Below are positions 27,401 to 41,100 of a stretch of DNA of 64,000 nt, one piece after another. How positions within the stretch are numbered: the stretch's first letter is position 1; the number at the start of each line of letters is the position of its first letter. The translations under genes were made by a program, and so were the position numbers. Below the pieces are notes generated by a model. That model ran no database searches. It was not told the DNA's origin and saw only the letters and a list, made by a program, of their open reading frames with translations. The stretch spans positions 9,083,501 through 9,147,500 of the forward strand of contig CM028900.1 in NCBI GenBank assembly GCA_016801885.1, in the 5' to 3' direction. Origin of the DNA: Toxotes chatareus. Taxonomy: Eukaryota > Chordata > Actinopteri > Toxotidae.

Positions 27401-30400
27401 AATCACTCCAAATGTTCTGGGAACATGTGGTCGATTTGACTCACACATGTGCAGCTCTGAGATAAGACAGCAAGGAGGTGAAAAGGAAGGAAGAACACAT
27501 CTTACGACCACAGACTGATATGGGATGATCTCACATCACTATAATAGTACTGAGGTATTTGTTACTTTAAAACAGTAAAAGAATCATGTGGGTGTCCTAG
27601 TATGCAGATTTTCTAAAATGCTTGCAGGAAGCTACAAGATTTATTCATTGTATTTTATGACACATTTTCTATTCCTTCCATCTGAGTGTACCTGCTGACT
27701 CCTCCTAATGCTCCCTGGAGGCACACAATGTTATTGCTGACAGCGCTGAATCAACAGTTGTCAAGTTTCAATATAAATTAATTCTAATCAAATGCAATAA
27801 AACAGGGTTATATAAACAAGACAGCAGCTCAACCATACGTTGTACTTCTGCAATCCAAAACAGATATAACCACTAACTCAACCATTTCTACATGAAACAG
27901 GGAAGCAGCTCTTATTTGCATGAATATGCATGAATGCAACCTTTGTCCACAGTCTTGTAACTAATGTACAGTGCAGTTTGAAAATATTGGAATAGTGGCA
28001 CATTTCTATGGTGTTTCTTCGCCACAGCACATCAGACTGTAGAAAACAATCAATGAGGGTAATGAGGCAAAAGTACTGACCTTACTTTCAGCTGTAATTT
28101 CAGGCTGTTTATGTCTGTAGCAGATGAGCAAGGCAGGATTTTGAGCATGAAAGTCTGCATTTGTGAAGTTTGCTGGAGAATCAGTTTTCGTTGACAATGA
28201 ACAGAGCAAACTTTGCTGTATAAGGCCATTAGATGCAAATGAAAGCCCCACAAAGTGCTAGTAAGTGGACCTTGACTTCTGACAGACACTTGGGAATGAT
28301 TTTGTTTATGTGTAGCATTTGTTCATGTAATACATCTGTGACATATTTGGTAAGCTGAGGATCACTGTCTGGAGTATTGCTTTTGCCTTTTATTGTGAAG
28401 TTTTTGCGACATTTTGTCTAGAATGATTTAGAAAGGTGTTAAAATAAATAAACTTTACTTAACATTTAGGGAACTAGTTATAAATCATTATTTATACAAA
28501 GGCATTTATACAGATTCATCCTGTATTTATACTGGCACACTCTCTTTGTGAGTAACACAAGGAATGCATTGTTTATCTGAGGAGTATGTTGTTTATCAAA
28601 GGTGAGTTGCAGGACTCATTCCCTCGCTGTGAAAGTGATGTGGAAGTGATGTTACAGAGTTCCCAGATTCATATACACTGGATCCCAAACACTTAAATTT
28701 AACATTTTATTTGTTTATTATATTTATGTGTGTTTGTAACTTCTTTGCTAAAACCATGGCTTCATTTTAAAGTGTTCCCTCACACAAATGTCACCAGTGT
28801 GTTGACTGGCAAGTGTTAGCATATGATGGTCACATTTCTTTTTTTTTTTTCAGTCTGGGACATAGTTCAAGTTTTGAGGTTAAAGACCACATCATGAAAG
28901 AAATGAACAAAACCTCACCACTGTAGATCTAATACAAGTCCTGTTTGAATTGATTCACTCACTGTTTGGGTACACATAGCTAACATTTAAAAATACATTA
29001 GGTACAGATGAACAGATAATTTTATAATATGGTTTAGTAGCTTTGAATGATGACTGAACCAGTCTTCATACATATTAATCTGTCAGACGGTCATGTTCAG
29101 CTCTACATACAAGGCCAGACAGTCATCTGTATTACATCGCTGCTGGCCTCATGGCTTTCCTTTTCCGGAGTTGTTTTGTTCATCACGCCATCCAGCCCTG
29201 ACTCTTCTCTTTCCAGCTCCCAAATGGTAGAAAGGCCTTTCCATTCCAGTTAGCACAGAAGCTCTGTTCTGTTCTTCAATTATAGGCGCAGAACTCTTTT
29301 TAAATTGCCAAATGTCAAAATTGAAAAATGTTAAATTTACTTGTTATGCTAATTTGGCTCATTACTATGTCAAGAAACTGATGTTTTGTTTGCTACTAGT
29401 TTTGATAGAATACAACTAAAAATAATAATATTCTGTAGACTTGCTTAAAAATTGAATAATTTCTTGCAAAACCAATCTCCTCTCCCATTATAGTCTTTGT
29501 AACACTTGTGAGTTTGGTTCAGAGCCCTGGTTGCTCTGAGGCTGGGAAAAGATTTACAACAGGAGGAAGTTGTGGTCTCAGGGGCAGGATTTTTACCTTT
29601 GACCTACATAAAGGCAAGAAGAAGGAAATACTTGGGAAATGCAATGGCTTGTTGCAACACATATTGCTTTGCTTTTCTGCATGCTTTATAAATGTTTCCA
29701 GTTACTTGTGTAGTGAGGAAATTAGTTAAGAGCAGCTCTTTTCCAGCATATATTACATAAGCATACACACATACATATACACTTGACCCCACAATATCTC
29801 TGAGTTAGTGACCTTTTTACATTTGTTGACAAGAGGGCAGCTTTAATTTTGGCAATATGATTGTCGCACACAAACAAGATAGAAGTGTTGTAAAAAATTT
29901 AATTATAATATTATTTGTAATTATTGTTTATTTTATTGTATGTAATAACCTTACAAATGGGATGAAACAACAAGAAGCAAAACAAAAAGTTGTAAAAAAA
30001 AACAAAAAACAAAACATAAATTAATAGAAGAGAATGCGATAGGTTCACAATAGCCCAAAGTTGCTTTATGACTTGAGACAACAAACTTTATTTGCTTCAG
30101 TTCACTTATAAGCTTAGTAAATGGGTGAGATACATGTTTGTCATTAAACAAATATGTGTCTAAAGTCCAGAGGTAATAAGACACTGTTTATGAAATAATA
30201 GGATTATTTGTTTTATGAGCTTTGGGACAAGGCCAGAAAACATGCATGGTTTTGTGATCACTCTCCACATTTCTAAACCTTGCTTCAATGATTCTTTTTA
30301 TTTACCAATCCGTATATGGGAAAGGTAACATTTGTTAATAATTTCCTATCAGATATATTTCATCAAAATAAAGTACTGAATTATACACATCTCAAATAAA

Positions 30401-31399
30401 TAATGAAGCATCATCCACAAAAATCAGACTTGCAGGTTCTTCATATTTCATAAAATTCATAAAACCTATTTTCACATGAAAATGAGGAGACTAACTTTAA
30501 CAGATCATAATTACTAGAGTACACTGACAGTGAGAACAGCACATTATTACTGTGAGACTAAGGATGAGGTTTTTGTCTCTGTGAGAAATGGAGAGCTCAG
30601 TTAAACTGTCTCACTCGTTTTCCATGTAAGTCCAACATCTATAACCCATCAGTCCCCCCGTCTGTTTACCTAAGTGATACCTAACACCTTTGCGTCATTC
30701 CTCTGTCTGTGTGGCGTTGACTCAGAGGTGTATTATCAGACATCAGCAAACAATCTTTTATACTCTTGTAACTCTGGGGAAGAAACATGCAAGGGGAAGA
30801 CTGGGAAGACAATTCTGACAAACTGGATGTGCTTTACCTCATGAAAAGACAACACACATAATCACTGAATTTTTCACTGTTTAATCTGATTTTTACAAAG
30901 CTGCAGCAGTGCTTCACTAACTTCAGCAGCATGATTGGTATCAATGTAAAAGCAGGACTATGTGGACTGACTTGAAGACAGCGTTTCAGTTCAGTATGTC
31001 TGGTCTGAGCAAACAGACAGTAGTGAGGTGGGATATTGACCCAGGCTGATAAGCTATCAGTGGACATTCCTGTATAGATGTGTAGTCAAGGTCAGACAGA
31101 TCAAACACAGGACCTGGCAGCAAGTCCATAATTTCACATTGGAGTGACGCATGAAGTGACAGAAGAAAGTCTTCAGAATAGCTTGACACTGAAGAGAACT
31201 CAATGTGTTTAACATATGAATGGAAATCACAACCAAAGCTTGTGAATATTCACTCTGGATCTTGAACCTTGAACTGCCACAAGATCCTGAAAGAACCCCA
31301 ACACTGCAGGCAGTAAAGAAAACAATACACTCAGAAACTGCTCCATCTTGAAGACAGTACATCCAAACACAGAAGCAATCTAGTGTATGCAGTCCAACG

Positions 31400-31720
31400 C
31401 AGTGAGGAATGCAGACTTGCACACTGGTAACACTAAACTAAACCCAGCTCAACACAGGAAGGCCAACTCCTCAGGTCAAGACTCAGCAGTTTACCTACAC
31501 CCCAAGGATAAGGGTCACATTCATATTTTGGACAGGGAGGACAGGTGGTTTGAAAGAGGTTTTCTATATCAGAGAAACCATTCCTCAACAGAGATCTACG
31601 ACTCCACTTATCCCCCACCTACAATGCTGTCCTTTCATCTCTTCAAAGGGGATTTAGCAACCATTCCCTCTTGGCCCCATGTGACTCCAACACTGTCGTT
31701 TGTACCCGGCCTCAGGTGAC
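31400..31720 (+). mobile_element. Penelope-like retroelement fragment (GIY-YIG end region)
   Basis: The frame starting at 31387 reads SSGQDSAVYLHPKDKGH and then HILDREDRWFERG. That pairing is characteristic of the C-terminal, endonuclease-side region of fish Penelope-like elements (established family pattern, recalled). The frame then drifts from the expected sequence, and no reverse transcriptase is present upstream. It is a short, dead 3' fragment. Assignment to a specific Penelope subfamily is not attempted. Confidence 0.55.
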
Positions 31721-32689
31721 TCCAACTGTGACGACTGTTGTTACAACAGCCAGGCTCCCTCACGAGCCAAGTGACATCAGTGGCAGTGATGATGACCTCA
31801 AAACCTGTGTGATGTTAAATGTCTTTAAGATCTGCAACCAGGTGCAGTTGCCTTCGATTCAACTCTTCTTCGACAAGAAATTTTTTCTCTACCAAATGAT
31901 TCTAATTTTATCTTGTCAAAAAATAGGTGACTGTGCAGAATATGATCTTCTGAACATTTCTTTACACAGTTGAATTGCCAATAGAAGAAATGTTCTTGTC
32001 TAGCTGCATTGTGGGTAATGTAGGTGCCAGGTTTTAACAAGGAAGAAGAACACACGGAATAAAAAAAAGATATAGCTGGCTCTGCTGCATCAGTTTTTAT
32101 CCTTTTTTTTGTCCATCGTGAGTCTTATGATGTTAGAAATGACACTAAACTGATCATACATAACCATTTCTAAAAAATTTTGTGTCAAATATTGTCGAGC
32201 ACATAAAATCAGGGGAATCCCTAAAGCTACACCGTAGCCTATTTGAAATTGGTGCATTTTTAACACAATATGAGAGGAAAGTGTTCTTCAGTGTGACATC
32301 CTCTGTTCTGTAGTTGGAAAGCAATCTGATTTTTTCATCCAAATTCATTAAAGGTTGTGTTTGTGTGTGTTAGCCACATGATAAGGAGTAGGGACAGTAG
32401 TGGAAAAGGGAGCGGTGTACTTGGTGTGAACTGATCTCCTGCTCAGAACATTTCTGCATACCATTGTGTTGTCTCATACTAATTAGTGTCCAGATCCATA
32501 AATACTGACCTAGATGTCACTTGTTGAAGAGAGGTGACAGTGATGACTTGGAAAAACTTGGTAATGAATTGCCTCTCCCAGAGCCTGCTCAGTGGTATGC
32601 CTGTAAAGTGGAGCACAATATCATCACAATGATATCAGGATGACACACCTCACCGAGATTCATTAACATTCTCTGTGCTCCAAAGCCTT

Positions 32690-32790
32690 TCTTGTAACAG
32701 AAGGCAGCTCTGGAGCTCCACCAGTGCATGCTGGGATAGACTTCAGTCCACCACGATCCTCCAATGGACGGATGGAGCTAACAGAGCAGG
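32690..32790 (+). repeat. Possible tail of a fish LINE/SINE repeat
   Basis: Contains gcatgctgggatagactt and a following 'ccaccacgatcct..atggacggatgga', resembling the TGCTGGGATAGGCTCCAGC...CGACCC...GGATGGA tail widespread in fish genomes. It is short and degenerate. Confidence 0.45.
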
Positions 32791-32854
32791 ACCAAAAAAG
32801 CTTTCGAACATAACTGTCTCTGCATACATAAGATGTTTCCACTCATTAGTGGAA

Positions 32855-33265
32855 AGTTACAAAGTACATTGACCCAAAATTGTACTTAAGTGCAATTTTG
32901 AAGTACTTGAGTTTTTCCATTTCATGCTACTTTATATATCCTCTTCACTGCAGTTCAGGGGGGAACACTGTACTCTTTATTCCAGACTTTTTCTAGACAT
33001 GTTGTATATTCAAAAAACAAATGCTAATATATTAATCTAGATTAAGCTACCCAGAAGTATATGAAGTAAATAAAATTACCCCCACTTTTAGCAATTGTAA
33101 CATTAGTAGCACTTACACATTAATGCATTACTAGTTATAATCCTGTAAAATGATATGCATTATCTTAAAATTGACCAGTTTGCAATGAATACTTTACTTG
33201 TGGTATTTTAGGTATATTTTCATAACAACAAGAACAGTAATAATGTTATAAAAGAATAAAGTGAA
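32855..33265 (+). repeat. Teleost AT-rich interspersed repeat (TACTTAAGTRCAATTTTGA type)
   Basis: Recognisable blocks in order: gtacttaagtgcaattttga, 'ccatttcatgctacttta', a CACTGCAGTTCAGGGGGGAA segment, 'agctacccagaagtatat', 'cacattaatgcattacta', and a TACTTTACTTGTGGTATTTTAGGTA end. The whole resembles a repeat abundant in percomorphs. Non-coding. Confidence 0.6.
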
Positions 33266-34599
33266 TATTTACATTTGAAGTTATATTAATCAGTTGTTCA
33301 GAAACTCAAAGAAGTGGGCTGTTGTTGTTGCTCTGGTGTCTGCTGGATGTGTAACATTAATGATGTCTGTTCCCTTTGTCTGTCTGGAGTGACCCATATG
33401 ATCCAGTTTGAACTGATGAGGACTGATACTGACCCCTGTACCTGGCTTCTTATGTTTCATTGTCACTACCTCATCCAGTAATGGTGACCTGCTGTGGTCA
33501 ACATCTCCCTCCAGTGTGCAGAAATAACACTTCACCACAAAGACAGGTATGCATACCAAAATGGTTTGCCATATATGAAGTTGACTTGATGACTCATGTG
33601 CAATGCAAGGGTTATATGTACACAAAAAAAATAATAATTTTACTAATTACATTAAAGATAAGAAAAAGAAAAAATCAAATATTCTGGCATCACCACCTGT
33701 TTTAATCCCATGAGTCTTACTTGCGTTTGTCCAGTTCTTGTCACATACCTCCATCTTGTGGTAAAGAAGAAAAATAGCATGAAATGCTTAAAAAAACAGT
33801 CATTACCATTTCAGTTCACATTGACTTAAAAGTTACTCTGTGTGACTTAAGACAATAGTAAATATTTTTTCAGTGTCGCTGAGATGAATCTGACTGTAAA
33901 TGGATTATGGGCTCCAGATGACACTAACTCAAAAGTAATTAATACTTAATAGACACTATCTACTACCTCATCCCTATGAAAAAAATAGATGCTGAGCCAA
34001 AGTTATGAGACTATTTTCCTGGTGGAACTGGTGTTCAGTATAAAGCAAAGCTGTAATGGTTTATTAAATCCAAAATTAGAGACAGCAGACAGTGGGATGA
34101 AAACACCCTTTTTTTAATGGCAAGGAGGATTACAGTGGACACAGGAGGGAAAAAAAAAAGATATATCACAGGTTATGGACCCACAGGTTTGGCATTACTA
34201 CTTTTAATGAAGAAACATGTAAATGGCAGAAATGATTGGTCTGTTATGGCCAGAAAATAACTGAAATGACTATACTGTGAGCACAGGACTGATATAAAGA
34301 AGATCTTAAATCTAAATTTTGACACAGTGAACCTCAGCAAAACCAGTGTTCATAATAAGGAACATATAGTTCCTTGCAGTGGGAACTGCATTATTACATT
34401 CACTGACACTGTATTTTACTGATGCACAGTCACAAATAAAATTTGCCAGGCCTCTTGTTCTTTTTTGCGTGTCTTAATATATGTACATATCTGTGACAAT
34501 AAATGTCATTCCACATATCACGTATGATAATCTTATTTTTAATTTAATTCACAATTTATTCAGAATACACTTGATTTCATATTTTCATTTACGTTAAGC

Positions 34600-35181
34600 C
34601 CCGCCTTCATACAGCGATTGTAACTAGGCAGCCGTTGCTAGGCACCTTTGTAGCGCTTTGGCAGATTTCTTGTTTTCATGGGAGTCAGCCGGAAACGTCA
34701 ATCAAGAGACGGAAACGGCATTTTCAAACCAGCCAGCTGCGGCTGATAAAATATACATCAACAGTTGATATTTAAGCCGCAAAATCCAACTTGAAATGAG
34801 ACGCCGACATATGGCTATTTTCCAGAGGAAGTAAGTAGCAGTGTAAATCGAACTCGGAAAAATACCAGTAGAAAGTACTCGGTCGTTTTTTTATTTTTGG
34901 CGGGGTGACTTTAACCAGTAGAAGCAGTGGAGAGCCGGGAATGTGAATTCCAGTCCGGGGTTTGCGACTCACTCGGCGTTTCTTAAGTTTCACTTCGGCG
35001 CGTGCTCTGCCCCGTCTGGTCTGCTTTGTGTTGTTAGGCAGAAAGACGCGCCAGCCAGGGTGGCGTGTGTCCTGATTCACAGGCACCCCATCAGCGACTA
35101 GAATCAAACGTTAGTCACTCGTATTGTCACCTGTTCAATAGTAGTTAGCTGCCATTGATCGTTTTGCTCCGTTTTGCAACA
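34600..35181 (+). promoter_or_regulatory. ankrd10: ankrd10 promoter and 5' UTR region
   Basis: Base composition shifts to GC-rich with CpGs in the 600 bp before the ankrd10 ATG, typical of a vertebrate housekeeping promoter. A GTTGCTAGGCACC at 34634-34646 resembles an RFX X-box with two mismatches. No TATA box stands out and the transcription start cannot be fixed. The antisense open frame at 34772-35107 has no family resemblance. Confidence 0.5.
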
Positions 35182-38100
35182 ATGTCGGTGGGAGTGGAGT
35201 CTGGATTCTCGAGCGAGGAGGTCTTAAACAGCCGCTTCCCTCTCCATCGGGCGTGCAGGGATGGAGATGTCGGTGCCTTGTGCTCCCTCCTTCAGTGCAC
35301 CTCAAACCCGACTGACCTCACCGTGGAGGACACCTTCTACGGCTGGACGCCCATACACTGGGCCTCACATTTCGGAAAGGTAGCTCGCAAGCTTTGTGTT
35401 TGACTGGACAGGTTTCTGTAACTGCACATTTCGGAGAAACAGTGTCCAGAACGAGTGCCAGCGCTCTCCGACATGAGCCTCGTCTCGGCCATTTCCTGAT
35501 GTTAACTGTTAGCTGATGAGACTAAAGAGCAGCCATCGTTAACTGGAGTCAGACAATGGGCTATCAGCGTTAAACTGTTACTGTTCTCTAGCTAGAACTA
35601 GCTATTTGTTTTTACAATAAAATACACTGGTATGCATAACATTTTAGGTACGTAAGTAAGGCCTTGTGAGCAAAAGCTTACACTAGATGACAAAGAAACT
35701 GCAGCGTTACAAAAAAATAAAACATTTACGTCGGCTAACTTAATCAAAACGCCGTCTGTATCAGTAAACGCTTAACCTTAAAATAATTCAACACCAGTTG
35801 GTTGGGTTATCGTGTTTTATGTACCTCTGTGGGCTTTATTTTTGAGAATGTGGCGGATTGAAAGCAACTTTCAAGGCAACTTTAAACGTCGATGACTAAT
35901 TTGTAAAGAACTGTGTATTCACCTCGCCTAAACACGCACACATATTTGTGCTAAGATTTGTTTTACACTAACTGCACTTCGGAAAGGGCAGGCCTACAGT
36001 TTGCAGAGACATTGGATGCATGCCCAAAGAAAGAAACATAAAGGCTGAGGATAAAAGGCTGGATATTGAGTTACATTTTTTGCCTCCTAACAGCCCCTGG
36101 TACTATACTTGTTTCTACCTGCCCAGTGTCTTCTTCGAAAGCAATGAATGACTCACGGGACATGTTATAGTCTGTCTGACTTTCTATGCATCGCCCTTGT
36201 TTCTACACAGTTGGAGTGTGTGATGCGTCTGGTTCAGGTGGGCTGTGGTGTGAATGCGGTGACCTCCAGGTTTGCACAGACGCCCACTCACATTGCTGCA
36301 TTTGGGGGCCACCCTGAGTGCTTGTTATGGCTACTCCAAGCTGGTGCAGATATTAACAGACAGGTATTGCACCCGATGCACACTCAACACATGCCTGCAC
36401 ACTGTACATCAGAAAATTGAATAGTTTGGTTGGGTCCTTGAAAATCACCCAACAAGTCAAGAGAGTTCCCAATAATTTTCCATGTTGACATTTCCCAAAG
36501 AGAATCATGTGAACATGATCTTTCACAAAGTATACTGACTGTGCTACAAGGAAAACAGCCCATCTCAAAATTACATGTGATTCAGCATTGACAGTGAATC
36601 ACCTTTACATTTAAAAAAAATTAAAAGGTATACTGACAGAGGTACAAATGTGTGAGTAAAAAGAGCAGAGCTGTGTGAGTGGTGGAGCTCAGTCTGATCC
36701 CATCAAGGAGGATCATTCTAACTTGGGGTCACGACCCTCACAGTGTATTGTTACTACTTACCCCTCCACTTGACCTATTTTCAGATAATGTGTGTCTGCC
36801 ACATTTTCTGTGACTGTTATGCTTTTTACCGGTCATGTCTTTGCCTCCTCATGTATTTTCATGCACAGACTCAGGCACTGGGGCTATATTTTATGCTGCG
36901 CTGCACTGTTGAGAGAAATCAGATTAGTAGGTCACAATGACATAACGTGTTGTCGTCATCATGAGACACACTACTAACAATTGGCTCTGAATTTGCTCAG
37001 CATATGTTGAAATAAACACCTGGGGTAAATCTTGGATTTTTGAGCTTCTCTCTTTTGTTCTTATAATAATTTGTCCTGGCTGTTGTTGGGATAGTGGAAA
37101 AGTGTAGTACGTGAGCACAGTCCACATTGCATTGTAGTTAGACACAGCCCTCTTGGTGTATGTTTTTTTTTTTTTTTTCCCCTTCTCTTCCATCTGCACT
37201 CTTAAAGTGTAACCGTCAGTGTGTGTGGGTGGTGAAGCCTGGGTGAAAAGTTCAGGCTCAGCCCTGCAGAGTTACACCCTCTTATCATTCCTGGAGTTTG
37301 TCTTCTAACCACGGAAATGTAAAAGATTTAAAAATTGTATATGAAATGTATATGTATTTGATTTAAAAACTTAATTATGCATATATTTTAGTATATGAAA
37401 CTGAAAAGTATTTGGGTTCGTAGTACTGTTCTTGTGCAAAGCGTAGTCATCCTTTTCTGTGTGTATAACTGCAGTCTTTTGTCATCACATAGGACTATGT
37501 GGGCGAGACGCCCATCCACAAGGCTGCTCGTGCGGGCAGTCTGGAGTGTATCAACGCTCTCTTGATTCAGGGAGCGAAAGCTGAGTAAGTCCTGTGATCA
37601 GTCCTGTGTCCACATTTCTTTTTCCTCTGTACTATCCAACCTCTCAGTTACACCTTTGCAAGGGATCACCACCAAACTCAGATCAGAGCAGTGATGAACT
37701 TTAAATACTGGATTTAGGTGCAGATTCCAAAATGTTGCAGATAAGAAAGTTAGAGAATCTGCAAATTATCTTTAGAGGTCTGAACAAAGCTTAACTTAAA
37801 CTTTTAAGTAATTTGGAACATTACATTTGGGTATGTGTGAGACAGCCATTGTCTCACACATACCCAGCCAGAAAGAAGCTGCTTTAATATAGTAACTTAA
37901 CCGTAAATAAATTTGAGCTGTATACTGTATGTAGCTGTAAACAGCCCTGTTGATACTGTCAGAAATTGAGTATACACACTGTACATCTCTACAAAAGATC
38001 GAACTGAGTACAGAATTAGTCCTTTGAAGTTATATGTTTAATTCTGGTGGTAAAATTGTACACCAAAAAAAATGTGGAAAACATTTACATCTCCCAGCAT

Positions 38101-41100
38101 GTTTTAAGTCATGAGCTGATGGTGTTGCAGTTTCTTAAATAGTGAGGAATTTTAACTAGAAAGTTGAGTCCTAGTTAGCTTGTGACAGTTTCTGTTACAG
38201 AATGATAAACTGTGGCTGAAATACTTAAAACAGTTTGATCATGAGATGCTTTGTTAGGTAGTATAAGAATTGATGGTGCTCCCTTGAAAATGTGACACAT
38301 TTTGTTATTCCTTGAAATTGTTGTTTATCATTGCAACAATTCACATTAAGTTGCCCTCTGTGTGTAATAATATTAGCTACAGACATACTGAGCTCATAGA
38401 GAATAATTCTTAAGTTCCTTACATTCACTTTCAGCAGACACATTTATATTACCTTTGTGATTTGAGGTAGAGCTGTGTTTGAATAAAAGTTGGTTATTAA
38501 CTTGGCATGGCGCCTTTGATGTTAATTAACACCTGTAAATCCAGCAGGATTATTATTCAAACATGAGGACAACTTAATGTAAAGGTTGTTAAACTGTTTT
38601 TAGCCTAGTAGGCCATATTGCATGATCTTTGTTAAATCTAGAGTGTGGTTTTCTTTGTTAACATTTGTTTTGGTTAGTGTCTTACATAAACAGCTTGACT
38701 GGATGACCAAATGCACATTGCCTCTTTTTCTGAAGCCATTTTTACTGTCAGGAAGAAAAGATTATATTTCTGTTGCATAGAATGAAACTGTATAGATCAC
38801 ATGATACTGTTTTCATGCTTCACGTTTTTGGGAGACTTCACACAAACTGCAAAACCAAATTTCCTAGTCTTGTTGAGACCTTTGTTACTTTTTTTATGTC
38901 GTTTAACTTGAAGAATACAATGAATGATATTGGTAAATATTATAAGATAAAAATAGGTAAATATGGATCATGAGACAATAAATGTTTGAATTTAACCAGC
39001 CCAGACCTCTCTGTTTCTTAGTAGTATTTTAGGATTTGGTTGTAATGCTCAGCTACACCTTTACAGTTGGCAGCTGCTTTTGTGCTTTGTCAGAATTATT
39101 CCATTTATAGAAAATGTTATTGTTGGTTTAACTCAGCAATGAGTAAAGGCATAAGAGACACAGCTCGTCTTTCGTCTTTCCTAAATTTAGATCCAAGACC
39201 TCCAGGGAGGTGAAACATAATTGTGGAATTCTTTTCTTATTCTTTTCTTATTTTAACAATAGACTTACCAGTTAAGATGGTAGACTGGCCACTGACCGGT
39301 TCATTCTAAACTATTAATGCTTTATTTGCAGTTTCATTTTTTGCAGCAAAGCTTTATGACTTTTTTTCTGATCCCACTGAAGTCGAAAAATCCAAATCAA
39401 CCAGGGAGTTGACAGATGCACAGTTTGTGTGTAACCTTTGTGTGTTTTTGTGCCATCATTAGAGAAAATGGTCATTACATGGTCAAATACATTGGAGTTC
39501 ATGATATATGCCATAGTTATTAGGCACATGTTAGCATGAGAGGAAAAGGCATTTGTATTTGATAATAATAAACAAAGTCTGACACTGGTACTGTTTACTT
39601 TGGGCGTCTAGTTACCTCTGGTTTCAAAAAGGAATGCAAACGATGCTAACACACCCTTTTAAAGGTTGAAGCACAAATGTATAATCTCTTCCTCATAGTT
39701 TTAGAGACTGCATGTCCCCTAAGAACAACCGGCGCCAACTAAAAGTGAAGAAATTACAAAAATAAATGTAATGGATGAACATTGACCCTGGTAAACGAGT
39801 CAGTTCAAGTCAGACGTTCAATCCAGGTTGATGAGCCTTTTTCTGAAACTTAACTTTCCATGGCATCAGAAACACCTGGTTGCTTTGGCTGTTTCAGCAA
39901 ATTAAATGCAATGCTTTAGTGCAGACATTTTTAATAATTGCTTCATTTCTTGTTGACATCATTCAATGTGCATTTGGTTATCAGCTGATGAGTAATATTT
40001 ATGATGAAAATGATATGTGATTTTTTTCCCCCCCTGCAGATTACAGATATTGTTTAGTTTAGTTTACTATTAGTAATTTTTTTTTAAGTTATTACAGAAA
40101 TGTAATGGGGCACAACTAGGAGGGAACTCAGGTGGGAATGAGGCTCATGACAAGCTAACTTTAGACCTGAAACCCCCCCCCCAAAAAAAAAACCTGAAGC
40201 TGAAAATAATTTTAAAACCAAGTACATCTTGTATATCTTCTTTTTCCAATCAAAATGAAATAAAGGGTCTATAAATATATAAACATTCCACCAACACAAA
40301 AATATAGGCCATTTCGAGAATTCATATTTTATTGCTTGTGTAATGTAGAATATTTTGTGTTGCACAGTAAAAAACACTTTGGAATATAATTTTATGATTA
40401 TTATGTGTACATTATTTCAAATGTTCTTTAAAAAAAAAAAAACGTAACATTTAAAATATTTAATTAATTAAAACATTTATTTAAAAAAGTCATAATGAAG
40501 TAGTTTATAAATTGATATTTCCTCATAACCGATCATAATCCTAAATACATCTCTAAGTACTATCTTGTTTTAATGTTTTTTAGTAGTAGCATAAATGCAA
40601 GACTCATGTAGATAAATAAGGTTGTAGATTTACCTTTACAGCTGTTACAACCTGTTTTTTGATTTGCCATAATATTTCAGCAAATCCACAGTATAAACAA
40701 TAAATTATAGTTTATTTTTAACTTAATGAATATTGTGCCTGTAATTAGTTTTTTCCTGGTGAGTCTTTCCTTCATTCCAGGCTAGAACCTGGAACAGATT
40801 TTAGGAACATCCCTTTTCAAGGTAACATGAACATTTTACATGCTCTCAATTTTCCTTCTAAGATTTCTGCCATTTTTCTGGCCATATGTGTGTGGTGGGT
40901 TCTGTCATCAGTTGACTATGAAGTTCTGTGCTGCCATCCACAGCAAAAATCTGAAAAAAAAGAACAGTTTACAGTGGAGCCTGTTGCAATGTAATAGCTG
41001 AAGCTACAAAGGAAATAAGTCTTTCTCTCTGCTAGTAATGAGGGTGAATGCCAGGCAGAAAGAATTCTGGCATTCACCCACTGACTCACTGACAAATGCA

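Larger units (their letters stand above)
12490..34580. other. 22 kb gene-poor interval between sik1 and ankrd10
   Basis: I read both strands for exons flanked by plausible splice sites and for family motifs and found none I would defend. Open frames are short and have unremarkable composition. What can be named are microsatellites, degenerate teleost interspersed repeats, a Penelope-like fragment and a few short perfect inverted repeats, listed separately. Distal enhancers or lncRNA genes could be present; sequence alone does not show them. Confidence 0.5.

Noticed and set aside
34634..34646. X-box-like GTTGCTAGGCACC before ankrd10
   Set aside because: Two mismatches to the RFX consensus; weaker than the two exact matches at sik1.
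34772..35107. 111-codon antisense frame at the ankrd10 promoter
   Set aside because: CpG-rich promoter DNA opens frames by chance; no recognisable domain.
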